Of a stretch of DNA of 64,000 bases, positions 17,676 to 26,782 are shown in pieces. The DNA is from Sulfitobacter mediterraneus (lineage in GTDB: Bacteria > Pseudomonadota > Alphaproteobacteria > Rhodobacterales > Rhodobacteraceae), in the NCBI RefSeq assembly GCF_016801775.1, contig NZ_CP069004.1, positions 248,001 to 312,000 of the forward strand, in the 5' to 3' direction. A program made the position numbers and the translations under genes. A model generated the notes under the pieces. That model was not told the DNA's origin, ran no database searches, and saw nothing but the letters and a program-made list of their open reading frames with translations. Positions within the stretch are counted from its first letter, which is position 1. The number at the start of each line of letters is the position of its first letter.

Positions 17676-18185
17676 ATGGACCATCAGACACCCACATCCA
17701 AGGCCAGCCGAAAGATGCGCTGGGCCTTGGGCCTGTCGCTGGCAGTGAACCTGTTGTTTGTCGGTGCCATTGGCGGCGCGATTTATCGCAACGCGGGCGG
17801 GCCTGGGCTGGACCGGCATCACGCCCCCGACCTGCGCAGCTATGGCACCCCTTACGTTCGCGCCTTGCCCCGCAAGGACCGACGTGACCTGCACGCGTAT
17901 CTGAAGAAGAACAATGGCGCTGGGCGGCCCTCACGGGCAGAGCGGCGCGCCCAGTATGACAACATGCTGTCCGTGCTTCGGGCCGAGCCGTTCGAGGTTG
18001 ACGCCGTGCAGGACATTCTCAAGGCGCAGGGCGCTGCTGCCCACGGGATGCAAACGGCTGCGCATCGCGCATGGCTTGACCGGATCAGCGCCATGTCTGC
18101 AGAAGAACGGCAATCCTACGCAGACCGGCTTGAGCGGGAGCTGAAAAAGCCCAAACGTAAATTGCGCAAGCCGCTGCGAGACTAG
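17676..18185 (+). CDS. Periplasmic heavy-metal-sensor/CpxP-like protein, membrane anchored
   Basis: 169 residues. An N-terminal anchor helix (about 15-37) is followed by a helical, highly charged domain of about 130 residues with a basic end (LKKPKRKLRKPL). The pattern, including RAERRAQYDNMLSVLRAEPFE and a C-terminal helical hairpin, resembles the CnrX/ZraP/CpxP-like 'periplasmic heavy metal sensor' family. H48 and H49 after the anchor could bind metal, which I cannot verify. ATG 17676 lies 4 bp after the previous stop. It closes the EF-hand/sigma/membrane-protein cassette. Confidence 0.75.
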   Translation: MDHQTPTSKASRKMRWALGLSLAVNLLFVGAIGGAIYRNAGGPGLDRHHAPDLRSYGTPYVRALPRKDRRDLHAYLKKNNGAGRPSRAERRAQYDNMLSVLRAEPFEVDAVQDILKAQGAAAHGMQTAAHRAWLDRISAMSAEERQSYADRLERELKKPKRKLRKPLRD

Positions 18186-18271
18186 GGTCAGGTGTCCCTG
18201 ACCGTGTCGCGCTTGACTTGCTCTCTTTGGACCGGCGCGATAGGCACAGGCGGTATGAATTGGAGCAGCCG

Positions 18272-18772
18272 ATGAAGTTCAAAGACAATGACGAAGTGCT
18301 TGCCACTGTGCAGGCGTCTTCAGGACGGCGGTTTTTGGGCGTTGTCTCGCTTGGGATATTGGGCGTGTTGCTGATTTATATCGCGATGCTGCGCTCTCCG
18401 GGCTGGGAATGGCAGCTGTTCCTCATCGGCATCGGTGCCGCGTCGCTTTGGATGGCGCAGGCGATGTGGCGGGCCACGGCCAGCGCGGTTGAGCTGACGC
18501 CATTGGTGCTGCGCGATGCGGATGGCACCGTGATTGCAGAGGTGGCGGATATCGTCGGAATGGACCGCGGATTCTTCGCGTTCAAACCATCAAACGGGTT
18601 TTTGCTGAAGGTCAGCAGCGGCAGCACGCGCAACTGGCGACCGGGGCTGTGGTGGCGATTTGGCCGCCGGATCGGCATCGGCGGGATGACCCCCGGCAGC
18701 CAGACCAAATTCATGTCCGAGATTATCTCGGCAATGATGGCCACCCGCGATGCGGATATGCCTGAGATTTAG
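18272..18772 (+). CDS. Unrecognised membrane protein, two helices
   Basis: 166 residues. Two adjacent hydrophobic segments (about 22-41 and 48-66) are followed by a soluble domain with the repeated pattern of a PH-like fold (ELTPLVLRDADGTVIAEV...MDRGFFAFKPSNGFLLKV), which is my impression rather than a match. ATG 18272 follows GGAGCAG; a frame opening at 18218 has no site. It is 86 bp after the metal-sensor-like gene and its last bases overlap the end of the convergent TadE-like gene by 4 bp. I do not recognise the family. Confidence 0.7.
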   Translation: MKFKDNDEVLATVQASSGRRFLGVVSLGILGVLLIYIAMLRSPGWEWQLFLIGIGAASLWMAQAMWRATASAVELTPLVLRDADGTVIAEVADIVGMDRGFFAFKPSNGFLLKVSSGSTRNWRPGLWWRFGRRIGIGGMTPGSQTKFMSEIISAMMATRDADMPEI

Positions 18773-19353
18773 GTGCCGTCCGGGCAGGTTTCCCAGCACA
18801 CGCGCGGTGCATAACGGGGCCGTGTAAACACAAAGTTGCGGATCTCACGCTCTTCCAGCCCAGTTTTGAAAGGGGCTTCGTAAGTCGTGAATGTCTCAAC
18901 CACAATAATGCGTTCGCGGTCGGGCATCACCGGCAAAACATTGTGCCAGTTCTCGACATCCGAATTGCTGAGCGGCAGAGCACCGCCACCACGGGTTTGC
19001 GACCAATCCCGATAATAGCGATCCTCGGACTGATCATACAAGATCGACGTCACGCGGATCGTTGAATCGCCCTGGCTGTTGCTGAGGTATTCAAACAGCT
19101 GGTGCAAACCGGTCAGGTATTCCCCATCAATCGGAACCGTCTCGCGAGAAATGGCATCGCCCAGGGAGTAAGCCGCCCGCTGCGTCAGACCGTGGGTGCG
19201 AAACGAATGGAAGATCGAAAACATCGTCAGGAATGCCCAGAACATGGCGGGCAGAATGATCATGGCCTCAAGGGCGATCACACCGTCCTCGCGGCGCATG
19301 AAGTCCGCGCGTGCGATGTATCTCAGAGTGACTTTGAAACGCTGGTAAAGCAT
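18769..19353 (-). CDS. TadE/TadG-like pilus-assembly protein (third gene of trio)
   Basis: 194 residues. A short cytoplasmic N-terminus with the 'RREDGVIALEAMIILPAMF' pattern leads into a single membrane helix (about 25-47), the TadE-like signature in which a glutamate follows the G-x-x-x-[LV]-[EV] start of the helix. The rest is extracytoplasmic with two cysteines near the end (RVCWETC). It starts with TAATG overlap at the stop of the preceding TadE-like gene. Probably a minor pilin-like component of a Flp/Tad-type surface structure; core tad genes (tadA-C, rcpA) are not in this window. Confidence 0.78.
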   Translation of the reverse strand: MLYQRFKVTLRYIARADFMRREDGVIALEAMIILPAMFWAFLTMFSIFHSFRTHGLTQRAAYSLGDAISRETVPIDGEYLTGLHQLFEYLSNSQGDSTIRVTSILYDQSEDRYYRDWSQTRGGGALPLSNSDVENWHNVLPVMPDRERIIVVETFTTYEAPFKTGLEEREIRNFVFTRPRYAPRVCWETCPDGT

Positions 19354-19892
19354 TAACCCGGCTCCTGAACAAATGTGGAGGATGAGAGCATCCTGGCCTT
19401 GCCAGAACCGTCCTTTTCAAACGCATAGCCAAGTCCGCTGGTCGGATAGACCGGATCAAAGCGCACACAGGCCCGCAGCATCATCAGCTCGTGTTGTTGG
19501 CCCAATGTGAACCCGCGCACCGGCTGGACCGGCTCTGCGGTGTCCACGCAGTCCGCTTGCTGATCAAAGGTTGCAAAGTTGCGCGGATCGACCGGCGTCA
19601 TTTCAAGGCGCAGGGAGGAATCACAATCCTCAAGGAACCCGGCATTGTCACAAATCATGGTTTTGATCTGGTCATGGGTCATGGCGACATTGGTGTTCAA
19701 CCGGATATAGCGCACGGCAATATCAAGCCCGCGATCCAGATACATCTGGCGCATGGAATAAAGGCCCATTTCGACCGACATCAGGAATGCACCAAACAAG
19801 ATAGGCACGAAGATGCAGAATTCGATGACCAGCGCCGAGCCGTCCTCGTCACGGCGAAAGCGCCGCAACTGTTTTTTAAGAACCGTCTTCAT
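19353..19892 (-). CDS. TadE-like pilus-assembly protein (second gene of trio)
   Basis: 179 residues. Basic N-terminus (KKQLRRFRRDEDGSALVIEF) leads into one hydrophobic helix (about 20-45), again the TadE pattern with Glu inside the helix start. The extracytoplasmic part has five cysteines that could pair. ATG 19892 overlaps the upstream vWA gene stop (ATGA), and its stop overlaps the next start, so the three genes are translationally coupled. Function in Tad-type secretion/pilus assembly is inferred from the family. Confidence 0.8.
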   Translation of the reverse strand: MKTVLKKQLRRFRRDEDGSALVIEFCIFVPILFGAFLMSVEMGLYSMRQMYLDRGLDIAVRYIRLNTNVAMTHDQIKTMICDNAGFLEDCDSSLRLEMTPVDPRNFATFDQQADCVDTAEPVQPVRGFTLGQQHELMMLRACVRFDPVYPTSGLGYAFEKDGSGKARMLSSSTFVQEPG

Positions 19893-21313
19893 TGAGTCAG
19901 CCTCAACTGGTTGATCTGGCGGGCAATCGCCGAGAAGGCTTCGCTGATTTCCACACCTTCCACACGGAAGAAGTGGCTGGGCGAGGAGGCGCAGTTACGC
20001 ATCACGGATGCACCGTGGTCGGTGACCTCAAAGCCAATGGACCAAATAACCATTCTGTGCACCTTGGCCGCGTCGCAGATGTTGTCCAGCAGGCTGTCAC
20101 CCAGCGATGCGGTGTACCGGCGCCAGTAGTAACGCGAACGGCGCGACGAGCTGACGGAGTTGTACAGGTAGTACTGCAGGTTATAGCGGTTCCAATGCGC
20201 ATACTCACTGTCGGAGTTGTAGTAGCGGTCTGAGATCCGATAGCTTTGGTCGTTCTGGCCATCGGTCATCAGAATGATGGTTTTCAGAGTTTCGTGATCA
20301 CCATAAGTCGCTGGACGGTCGGCAAAGACCGCATCCACGTGACCTGCGTCGGACAATTGGCCGGTAATGGTCGTGAAGGAATTGTCCAACATCGAAACGG
20401 CCCATTTCATGCCAAGGAAAATCGACGTACCGGCACGTGGCTTGAACCGATCAATCCGGTTCTTCAGATCGTTCGCATCCTGGCTGAACGGCACAATCTC
20501 TTCGTACCAGTTGCGCGGGCAGACCGTGTCGTAACGTGTGTTACGCGTGCTGCCGGACTCGTTGGAATAATAGTTCCACTGGAAATGCTGCATCTGGTCG
20601 TAGGTCCGCCCACGGTTCAAGGACGCGTGGCTGTACTCTGTGTCAGGCATTTCGAGGCAATGCGAGAAGTTGTGAACCTGATTGACGTTCAATTGGTCCA
20701 TAATCTTTTGGCCCACATTCACATGTTCGGAATAGGGGATCATGGAGACCGAGATCAAATCACGGTTGCCCGGCGTCAAGACAGTGTCGATGAAATCAGA
20801 GGCCGCATCTTGCAGGTTTTCCATCTTGTTGTTGTTTTTCATCGAACCGGAGATATCGAGCACCAGAGAGATTTCGACTTTGTTGATTTTTTCCTGCGCT
20901 CTTGAACGGGCGGGCACGTTCAGCTCTTCGACACCCATGGTGTCCATAAACTGTGTGTTCATGGTCATCTCGGCATCAACAGTCACTGTGCGGTAGTTCA
21001 GCCCCTCGTCGACGTCGACGTTTGACACATAACCGGCCATGCCCGATTTATCGAAATAGTCGCGCACAACGGCTTCGGGATCCAGGGTCTGGTCAAGGTC
21101 GGCCGCGGCCAGCACGGCCCGGTCAGAGACAGCTTGAATGCGCGTGCGCTCCATTTCGTGGCGCATCATGTCTGCGCCAATGCCGCCGATCATCACCATC
21201 ATCAAGACCATGAACATCGCGAAGATGGTAATTGTACCGTCCTCTTCGCGGGCAAATTTCCGCGGTTGCCGCATGATCGCATCGATCATTTGTAGGTTCA
21301 TATCTGGTTTCAT
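19889..21313 (-). CDS. TadG-like protein with von Willebrand factor A domain
   Basis: 474 residues. N-terminal TadE/TadG-type segment (REEDGTITIFAMFMVLMM) with one membrane helix (about 27-48), then an extracytoplasmic vWA domain from about residue 150 with MIDAS motif DISGSMKNN and the later MTDGQND. The C-terminal part is rich in Tyr, Ser and Arg (for example a cluster around SSSRRSRYYWRRYTAS). ATG 21313 is the first gene of the trio. TadG-like proteins with vWA domains are linked to Flp pilus/tight adherence systems; adhesion is the likely role. Confidence 0.85.
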   Translation of the reverse strand: MKPDMNLQMIDAIMRQPRKFAREEDGTITIFAMFMVLMMVMIGGIGADMMRHEMERTRIQAVSDRAVLAAADLDQTLDPEAVVRDYFDKSGMAGYVSNVDVDEGLNYRTVTVDAEMTMNTQFMDTMGVEELNVPARSRAQEKINKVEISLVLDISGSMKNNNKMENLQDAASDFIDTVLTPGNRDLISVSMIPYSEHVNVGQKIMDQLNVNQVHNFSHCLEMPDTEYSHASLNRGRTYDQMQHFQWNYYSNESGSTRNTRYDTVCPRNWYEEIVPFSQDANDLKNRIDRFKPRAGTSIFLGMKWAVSMLDNSFTTITGQLSDAGHVDAVFADRPATYGDHETLKTIILMTDGQNDQSYRISDRYYNSDSEYAHWNRYNLQYYLYNSVSSSRRSRYYWRRYTASLGDSLLDNICDAAKVHRMVIWSIGFEVTDHGASVMRNCASSPSHFFRVEGVEISEAFSAIARQINQLRLTQ

Positions 21314-21662
21314 TTCGTCACCTTTTCATGGATAGGCTGTTTCCAGCCCGCAGCGCGGATTACGCACTTAGCCTTAAGAAGGTTGTGATCCTGAAACGTG
21401 TCTTAAATAGGGCCATTGCGTGTCAATGCGGGCCCTTTTGACGGACATTTTAGCGTCAATGCAGATGCTTGCTTTGCTCTGTTTCCAGCCTGGGAACAAA
21501 AAGGCCGGTTTCCGGCGAATCACCGCTTGTGCTTACAAATTGAGCATTAACTATGAATATTGTCGCACCTTGCAATTCTGGCGGTTAGTGTGGTGACGCA
21601 GGGTAACACCAACTGAGTCGTCCTGCATAGGTTGCATCACTGGAATAATACAGGAGCCCCCA
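21314..21662. other. 349-bp divergent intergenic region
   Basis: No gene is visible. It holds the promoters of the TadG-like operon (leftward) and the glutamate-type dehydrogenase (rightward). Besides the hairpin at 21498-21516 I see an A+T-rich stretch around 21530-21570 (ATTGAGCATTAACTATGAATATTG) that may carry promoter elements; no exact consensus could be assigned. Confidence 0.6.
21498..21516 (-). terminator. Possible rho-independent terminator, minus strand
   Basis: Read on the minus strand, GCCGG-AAA-CCGGC is followed directly by CTTTTT, a small but regular intrinsic terminator shape. There is no minus-strand gene upstream of it (the dehydrogenase runs the other way), so it would end a short RNA or antisense transcript, or be fortuitous. 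Confidence 0.35.
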
Positions 21663-23093
21663 ATGAACCCCTCCAACGAGCCGAGCTTTCGCGACAGCGT
21701 TGATATGATGTTCAATCGTGCTGTTGCACTGATGGACCTGCCGCCGGGCCTGGAAGAGAAAATCAGGGTGTGTAACGCAACCTACACCGTGCGTTTCGGG
21801 GTCCGCCTGCGCGGCAAGATCCAGACCTTCACAGGTTACCGTTCGGTGCATTCGGAACATATGGAACCGGTAAAGGGTGGCATTCGCTATTCCATGGCCG
21901 TGAACCAGAACGAGGTGGAGGCGCTTGCGGCGCTGATGACCTATAAATGCGCTTTGGTTGAGGCACCCTTTGGCGGGTCAAAGGGCGGTTTGTGCATTGA
22001 TCCTCGCGAATATGACGATCATGAACTGGAACTGATCACCCGCCGCTTTGCCTATGAGCTGATCAAACGAGACATGATCAACCCCGCGCAAAACGTACCC
22101 GCACCCGATATGGGCACGGGCGAGCGTGAGATGGCGTGGATTGCGGACCAATACAAACGCATGAACACCACCGACATCAATGGCGTGGCCTGTGTGACGG
22201 GCAAGCCGACCAACGCGGGTGGCATTCAAGGCCGGACAGAGGCCACGGGCCGCGGTGTCCAATATGCGCTGCGCGCCTTCTTCCGCGACGAACAGGGCAA
22301 GAAGAAAGCCGGCCTTGAGGGCAAGCTGGATGGCAAAAAGGTCATTGTTCAGGGTCTGGGCAACGTGGGCTATCACGCGGCGAAATTCCTGTCCCAAGAG
22401 GATGGTTGCAAGGTTGTCGGCATCATCGAACGCGACGGCGCGTTGCATGACGATGATGGTCTCGACGTCGATGCCGTTTATCAGTGGATCGCCAAGCATG
22501 GCACCATCACCGGCTATCCAAGCGCCAATTGCGAGGCCGATGGTGCCAAGCTGTTGGAGGGGGAATGTGACATCCTGATCCCTGCCGCTCTGGAAGGCGT
22601 TATCAACCTCAGCAATGCCGAGCGTGTGCAAGCGCCGCTGATCATTGAGGCGGCCAACGGTCCGGTGACGGCGGGTGCGGATGAGATCCTGCGCAAAAAG
22701 GGCACGGTGATCATCCCTGACATGTACGCAAACGCAGGCGGCGTAACGGTGTCCTATTTCGAATGGGTCAAGAACCTCAGCCATATCCGCTTTGGCCGGA
22801 TGCAGCGCCGCCAAGAGGAATCGCGCCACCAGCTGGTGGTGGACGAGCTGGAGCGGCTGTCTGCGGACAGCGGCATCGGCTGGCAACTGAGCCCCAATTT
22901 CAAGGAACAATACCTGCGCGGCGCGGGTGAATTGGAATTGGTCCGCTCCGGCCTCGATGACACGATGTCGACGGCCTACGATTCCATGGCAGAGGTCTGG
23001 CACAGCCGCGATGATGTCGATGATCTGCGCACCGCAGCCTATCTGGTGTCGATTGACAAGGTTGCCGCCAGCTATCGCGCCAAAGGTCTGTGA
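21663..23093 (+). CDS. Glu/Leu/Phe/Val dehydrogenase, glutamate dehydrogenase type
   Basis: 476 residues. Oxidative deamination of an amino acid (most likely L-glutamate to 2-oxoglutarate) with NAD(P). The substrate domain contains PVKGGIR, the catalytic-lysine segment APFGGSKGG and PAPDMGTGEREM; the coenzyme domain has VQGLGNVGYHAA. Length is that of the hexameric small GDH group, with a C-terminal extension after the dinucleotide domain. ATG 21663 has CAGGAG 7-8 nt upstream. It stands alone, 133 bp before ada. Leucine or other amino-acid specificity cannot be excluded. Confidence 0.9.
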   Translation: MNPSNEPSFRDSVDMMFNRAVALMDLPPGLEEKIRVCNATYTVRFGVRLRGKIQTFTGYRSVHSEHMEPVKGGIRYSMAVNQNEVEALAALMTYKCALVEAPFGGSKGGLCIDPREYDDHELELITRRFAYELIKRDMINPAQNVPAPDMGTGEREMAWIADQYKRMNTTDINGVACVTGKPTNAGGIQGRTEATGRGVQYALRAFFRDEQGKKKAGLEGKLDGKKVIVQGLGNVGYHAAKFLSQEDGCKVVGIIERDGALHDDDGLDVDAVYQWIAKHGTITGYPSANCEADGAKLLEGECDILIPAALEGVINLSNAERVQAPLIIEAANGPVTAGADEILRKKGTVIIPDMYANAGGVTVSYFEWVKNLSHIRFGRMQRRQEESRHQLVVDELERLSADSGIGWQLSPNFKEQYLRGAGELELVRSGLDDTMSTAYDSMAEVWHSRDDVDDLRTAAYLVSIDKVAASYRAKGL

Positions 23094-23226
23094 TCCAATG
23101 ACAACCGGAGCAGGGCGGGCGTTCTCGCCCTGCTGCCACCAGCCCAATTTTCCCAAATCGGCACTTATTGGAATAGCTGCCCGATCTGAGGCGGACAGCC
23201 TGCGAACCTGCGCATAAGGTGCGGCT

Positions 23227-24309
23227 ATGTTGTTTGATTTGCCTGATGACGACGCGCTTTATGCAGCGTTGCTGGACCGTGACGCGGATTTTGATGGCCG
23301 CGCCTATGTCGGGGTCACCTCGACCGGCGTCTTTTGCCGGTTAACCTGTCCGGCCCGCAAACCCAAGCGCGAGAACTGCCGCTTTTTTGGAACCGTTGCC
23401 GCCTGTGTCGAGGCCGGGTTCAGACCATGCAAACGTTGCCATCCCATCGGCACGGCGGCAGAGGCAGACCCGATGATCGTGCAATTGATGCAGGCGTTGC
23501 AGGCCGATCCCGCGCGCCGTTGGGGTGAGGCGGATGTGCAGGCACTGGGCCTTGACCCTTCCACCGTGCGCCGCAGTTTCAAACGGCATTTCGGCATGAC
23601 CTTTCTTGAATTGGCCCGGCTCACGCGGCTGCGCACGGGGGCGGCTGAGTTGCCCAATGGGGCACGGGTGATCGACGCACAGCTTGAGGCCGGGTACGAC
23701 AGCCCCGCCGCGTTCCGCAGTGCCTTTGCCCGCTGGATGGGGATGCCGCCCGGACGTTTTGCCAAGGATGCCATGCTGCGCGCCGATTGGATCGACACCA
23801 AACTGGGTGTGATGATTGCGGTCAGTGACGCCCACGCGCTGCACCTGCTCGAATTTGCTGAACGCCGTGCTTTGCCGGGTGAACTTAAGAAACTTTATAC
23901 CATGTCCAAGGGCAGTCTTGGCTTTGGCCGTTTTGCCCCCACCGACCAGATCGAAGCAGAGCTGGAGGCGTTTTTTGATCTGCGCTGCGCCCGCTTTGAA
24001 ACGCCGCTGGCCCCTCTTGGTACGCCATTCTCGAAACAGGTCTGGCAGGCCTTGCGAGAGATCCCCGCGGGCCAGACCCGCAGCTACTCCGATCTGGCCC
24101 GCGCCATGGGCCGCCCCGATGCCACCCGCGCCGTGGCCCGCGCCAATGGTGCAAATCCGATTGCCATTGCCATCCCCTGCCACCGGATACTGGGGGCGGA
24201 TGGGGCGCTTACCGGATATGGCGGCGGGCTGTGGCGCAAGCAGGCGCTGATTGATCTGGAACGCCAATTTGGTGCAGATACCCCTCAGAAAAGGACATCC
24301 CGATGGTAA
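23227..24309 (+). CDS. ada: Ada: methylated-DNA-protein cysteine methyltransferase and AraC-type activator
   Basis: 360 residues. N-terminal Ada zinc domain with C37, C41, C68 and C71 (the family's Cys4 site, one of which takes methyl from phosphotriesters), a central AraC-like helix-turn-helix (about 80-185) and a C-terminal O6-methylguanine methyltransferase domain with active-site PCHR (Cys318). All catalytic residues are present, so it should repair alkylation damage and activate the adaptive response. Its last codons overlap the ATG of the isocitrate-lyase-family gene, so the two are coupled. Confidence 0.94.
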   Translation: MLFDLPDDDALYAALLDRDADFDGRAYVGVTSTGVFCRLTCPARKPKRENCRFFGTVAACVEAGFRPCKRCHPIGTAAEADPMIVQLMQALQADPARRWGEADVQALGLDPSTVRRSFKRHFGMTFLELARLTRLRTGAAELPNGARVIDAQLEAGYDSPAAFRSAFARWMGMPPGRFAKDAMLRADWIDTKLGVMIAVSDAHALHLLEFAERRALPGELKKLYTMSKGSLGFGRFAPTDQIEAELEAFFDLRCARFETPLAPLGTPFSKQVWQALREIPAGQTRSYSDLARAMGRPDATRAVARANGANPIAIAIPCHRILGADGALTGYGGGLWRKQALIDLERQFGADTPQKRTSRW

Positions 24310-25067
24310 ATCAAACAGACAAGGCGTTGGCCTTTGCAAAACTGCACGTCAAAGGCGCACCGCTGGTTTTGTTCAATGCTTGGGACGCAGGATCAGCCAA
24401 GGCCGTGGCGCAGGGCGGTGCATCCGCGATTGCAACAGGCAGCTGGTCGGTCGCAGCGGCGCAGGGCTATGCGGACGGGCAGGCCTTGCCGCTGGATCTG
24501 CTCTTGCAAACCGCCGGTCAGATTGTTGGCGCTGTTGATTTGCCGGTGAGTGTTGATTTTGAGGGCGGCTATGGGGTTGAGGCAGATGAGGTCGGGAAAA
24601 ACGCGGCACGTTTGTTGGAGACCGGTGCCATTGGACTGAATTTCGAGGACCGGATTGTAGGGGGCGACGGACTGCATCCCGTGGCAGATCAGGCTCGCAG
24701 GATCGCCGCCATCCGCGCCGCGGCTGATGCCGCGGGCGTGCCATTGTTCATCAACGCCCGCAGCGATGTGTTCTTTCAAAAAGACAGTCTGCCACATGCC
24801 GATCTGATGGAAGAGGCCCTGACCCGCGCGGCCGCCTATGCAGAGGCAGGGGCAAACGGGATCTTTGTTCCCGGACTGTCAGATCTGAACCTGATCAAAT
24901 CACTTTGCGACGCCCAAAGCCTGCCGGTGAACATCATGCGGATGGGCGGCGGCACAGCCATTGCTGACCTGGCGTCGGCAGGTGCCGCCCGGATCAGCCA
25001 TGGCCCCGGCCCCTATATCGCGGCCATGGAGACCCTGACCAAAGCAGCGGCCCAGCTTTACCAGTGA
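24303..25067 (+). CDS. Isocitrate lyase/PEP mutase family protein
   Basis: 254-residue TIM-barrel protein. Metal/substrate-region motifs are present in modified form: SVDFEGGYG where many members have DADTGYG, GLNFEDR, and INARSDVFF. The KKCGH loop of true isocitrate lyase is absent, so this is a small-subfamily member (COG2513-like) acting on an unknown 2-hydroxy- or phosphono-acid, perhaps as C-C lyase. It starts inside the end of ada (ATG 24303, 7-bp overlap), an unusual pairing. It ends 115 bp before soxB. Confidence 0.85.
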   Translation: MVNQTDKALAFAKLHVKGAPLVLFNAWDAGSAKAVAQGGASAIATGSWSVAAAQGYADGQALPLDLLLQTAGQIVGAVDLPVSVDFEGGYGVEADEVGKNAARLLETGAIGLNFEDRIVGGDGLHPVADQARRIAAIRAAADAAGVPLFINARSDVFFQKDSLPHADLMEEALTRAAAYAEAGANGIFVPGLSDLNLIKSLCDAQSLPVNIMRMGGGTAIADLASAGAARISHGPGPYIAAMETLTKAAAQLYQ

Positions 25068-25182
25068 TTGGTCGCTGCTAGGATGATCCATGACGCTAAT
25101 TGCTGCAAAATCCGGCAGGGACGTTGATAGTTCTGTCTCAAGCTGACTAGAGTGAACAGTCTGCACGAAACAGGAGTATCTG

Positions 25183-26436
25183 ATGCGGTTTTCTGGCTTG
25201 CGCGTCTTGCGTGAAGGTTTGACCGGTAACAAGGGTTGGGCCCCCCATTGGCGGGATGCCGAACCCAAGGCGGAATACGACGCGATCATCATTGGCGGCG
25301 GCGGTCATGGCCTCAGCACGGCCTATTATCTGGCCAAGAACCACGGCATGACCAACATTGCGGTGCTGGAAAAAGGCTATATCGGGGGCGGCAACGTGGG
25401 CCGCAACACCACGATTGTGCGGGCCAACTACATGCAGCCGGGCAACTCGGAGTTCTATTCCCATTCCCTTAAACTCTGGGAGGGGATGGAGCAGGACCTG
25501 AACTACAACGCCATGCATTCGCAGCGCGGGATCATCAACCTGTGCCATTCCGACGGGCAGCGCGATGCCTTTGCGCGGCGCGGCAATATGATGATTGCGC
25601 AGGGCGATGATGCCGAATTGCTGGACCGCGAAGGCGTGCGCAAACACCTGCCTTATCTCGATTTCGACAACGTCCGCTTTCCGATCTACGGCGGGCTGCT
25701 GCACCGGCGAGGCGGAACAGCGCGGCACGACGCGGTGGCCTGGGGCTATGCCCGCGGGGCCAGTGACCGGGGCGTGGACATCATCCAGCAGTGCGAAGTC
25801 ACCGGCATTGATATCGAAAACGGTCAGGTGCGCGGCGTGCAAACCACCCGCGGCGCGATCAAGGCCAAGAAGGTCGGCATCGTTGTGGCGGGCCGGTCAG
25901 GACAGGTCGCGGCGATGGCCGGGATGCGCCTGCCGATCGAAAGCCACATCCTTCAGGCCTTTGTCACCGAAGGCATCAAGCCGGTGATCGACCATGTGGT
26001 CAGCTTTGGCATGGGCCACTTCTATATCAGCCAGTCGGACAAGGGTGGTCTCGTCTTTGGCGGCGATCTGGATTTCTACGCCTCTTATGCCTCGCGCGGC
26101 AACATGCCGATGATGGAACATGTGATGGAAGCGGGCATGACCCTGATGCCGATGATCGCCAAGGCCAAGGTACTGCGGTCCTGGGGCGGGATCATGGACA
26201 TGACCCCTGATGGCAGCCCGATCATCGACAAGACTGACACGGATGGTTTGTTCATTGATTGCGGTTGGTGTTACGGCGGGTTCAAGGCGGTGCCGGGATC
26301 CGGCTTCAGCTTTGCGCATCTGATGGCGACTGGTAACCACCATGCGCCTGCCGCGCGGTTCCGTCTTGACCGGTTCCGCACTGGACGCGGGATCATGGAT
26401 GAAGAGGCCACCGGGTCTCAGCACAACCTGCACTGA
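25183..26436 (+). CDS. soxB: Sarcosine oxidase beta subunit
   Basis: 417-residue flavoprotein subunit of heterotetrameric sarcosine oxidase, which converts sarcosine, O2 and tetrahydrofolate to glycine, H2O2 and methylene-THF. FAD motif GGGGHGLSTAYYLA at residues about 33-46, and TARHD, the position of the histidine that carries covalent FMN in the characterised enzyme. Start ATG with CAGGAG upstream. It is followed after 73 bp by soxD; the spacer contains a GGGGCG/CGCCCC hairpin. Order soxB-D-A-G is the canonical operon. Confidence 0.95.
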   Translation: MRFSGLRVLREGLTGNKGWAPHWRDAEPKAEYDAIIIGGGGHGLSTAYYLAKNHGMTNIAVLEKGYIGGGNVGRNTTIVRANYMQPGNSEFYSHSLKLWEGMEQDLNYNAMHSQRGIINLCHSDGQRDAFARRGNMMIAQGDDAELLDREGVRKHLPYLDFDNVRFPIYGGLLHRRGGTARHDAVAWGYARGASDRGVDIIQQCEVTGIDIENGQVRGVQTTRGAIKAKKVGIVVAGRSGQVAAMAGMRLPIESHILQAFVTEGIKPVIDHVVSFGMGHFYISQSDKGGLVFGGDLDFYASYASRGNMPMMEHVMEAGMTLMPMIAKAKVLRSWGGIMDMTPDGSPIIDKTDTDGLFIDCGWCYGGFKAVPGSGFSFAHLMATGNHHAPAARFRLDRFRTGRGIMDEEATGSQHNLH

Positions 26437-26509
26437 GGGTTGAGAGCATGGAATATGAGTTTTTTTGGCCAGATGAAGCAGGGGCGCAGCGCCCCTCGGG
26501 GAGCCTGTT

Positions 26510-26782
26510 GTGAGAATTGAATGTCCGATCTGCGGCAGCCGTGACCGGCGTGAGTTTTACTATCAAGGTGCCGCTGTGGCGCTGGATCGCCCGGCGCCGG
26601 ACGCGGGCGAGGCGGCCTGGGACAGCTATGTGCATCTGCGTGACAACCCGGCAGGGGAGACCCGCGATCTGTGGCATCATGAGGGCGGTTGCGGGTCATG
26701 GCTTGTGGTCACCCGCGATACAGTCACCCATGCGGTTCACAAGGTCGAGCTGGCCAGTGATGTGAAGGGGGCGATGTCATGA
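26510..26782 (+). CDS. soxD: Sarcosine oxidase delta subunit
   Basis: 90-residue small subunit. It begins MRIECPICGSRDRREF and contains the zinc-binding residues of SoxD (CPICG, with further His/Cys in WHHEGGCGSW). It starts with GTG at 26510 and overlaps the alpha subunit start by 4 bp (ATGA). The delta subunit is needed for assembly of the complex. Confidence 0.93.
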   Translation: MRIECPICGSRDRREFYYQGAAVALDRPAPDAGEAAWDSYVHLRDNPAGETRDLWHHEGGCGSWLVVTRDTVTHAVHKVELASDVKGAMS

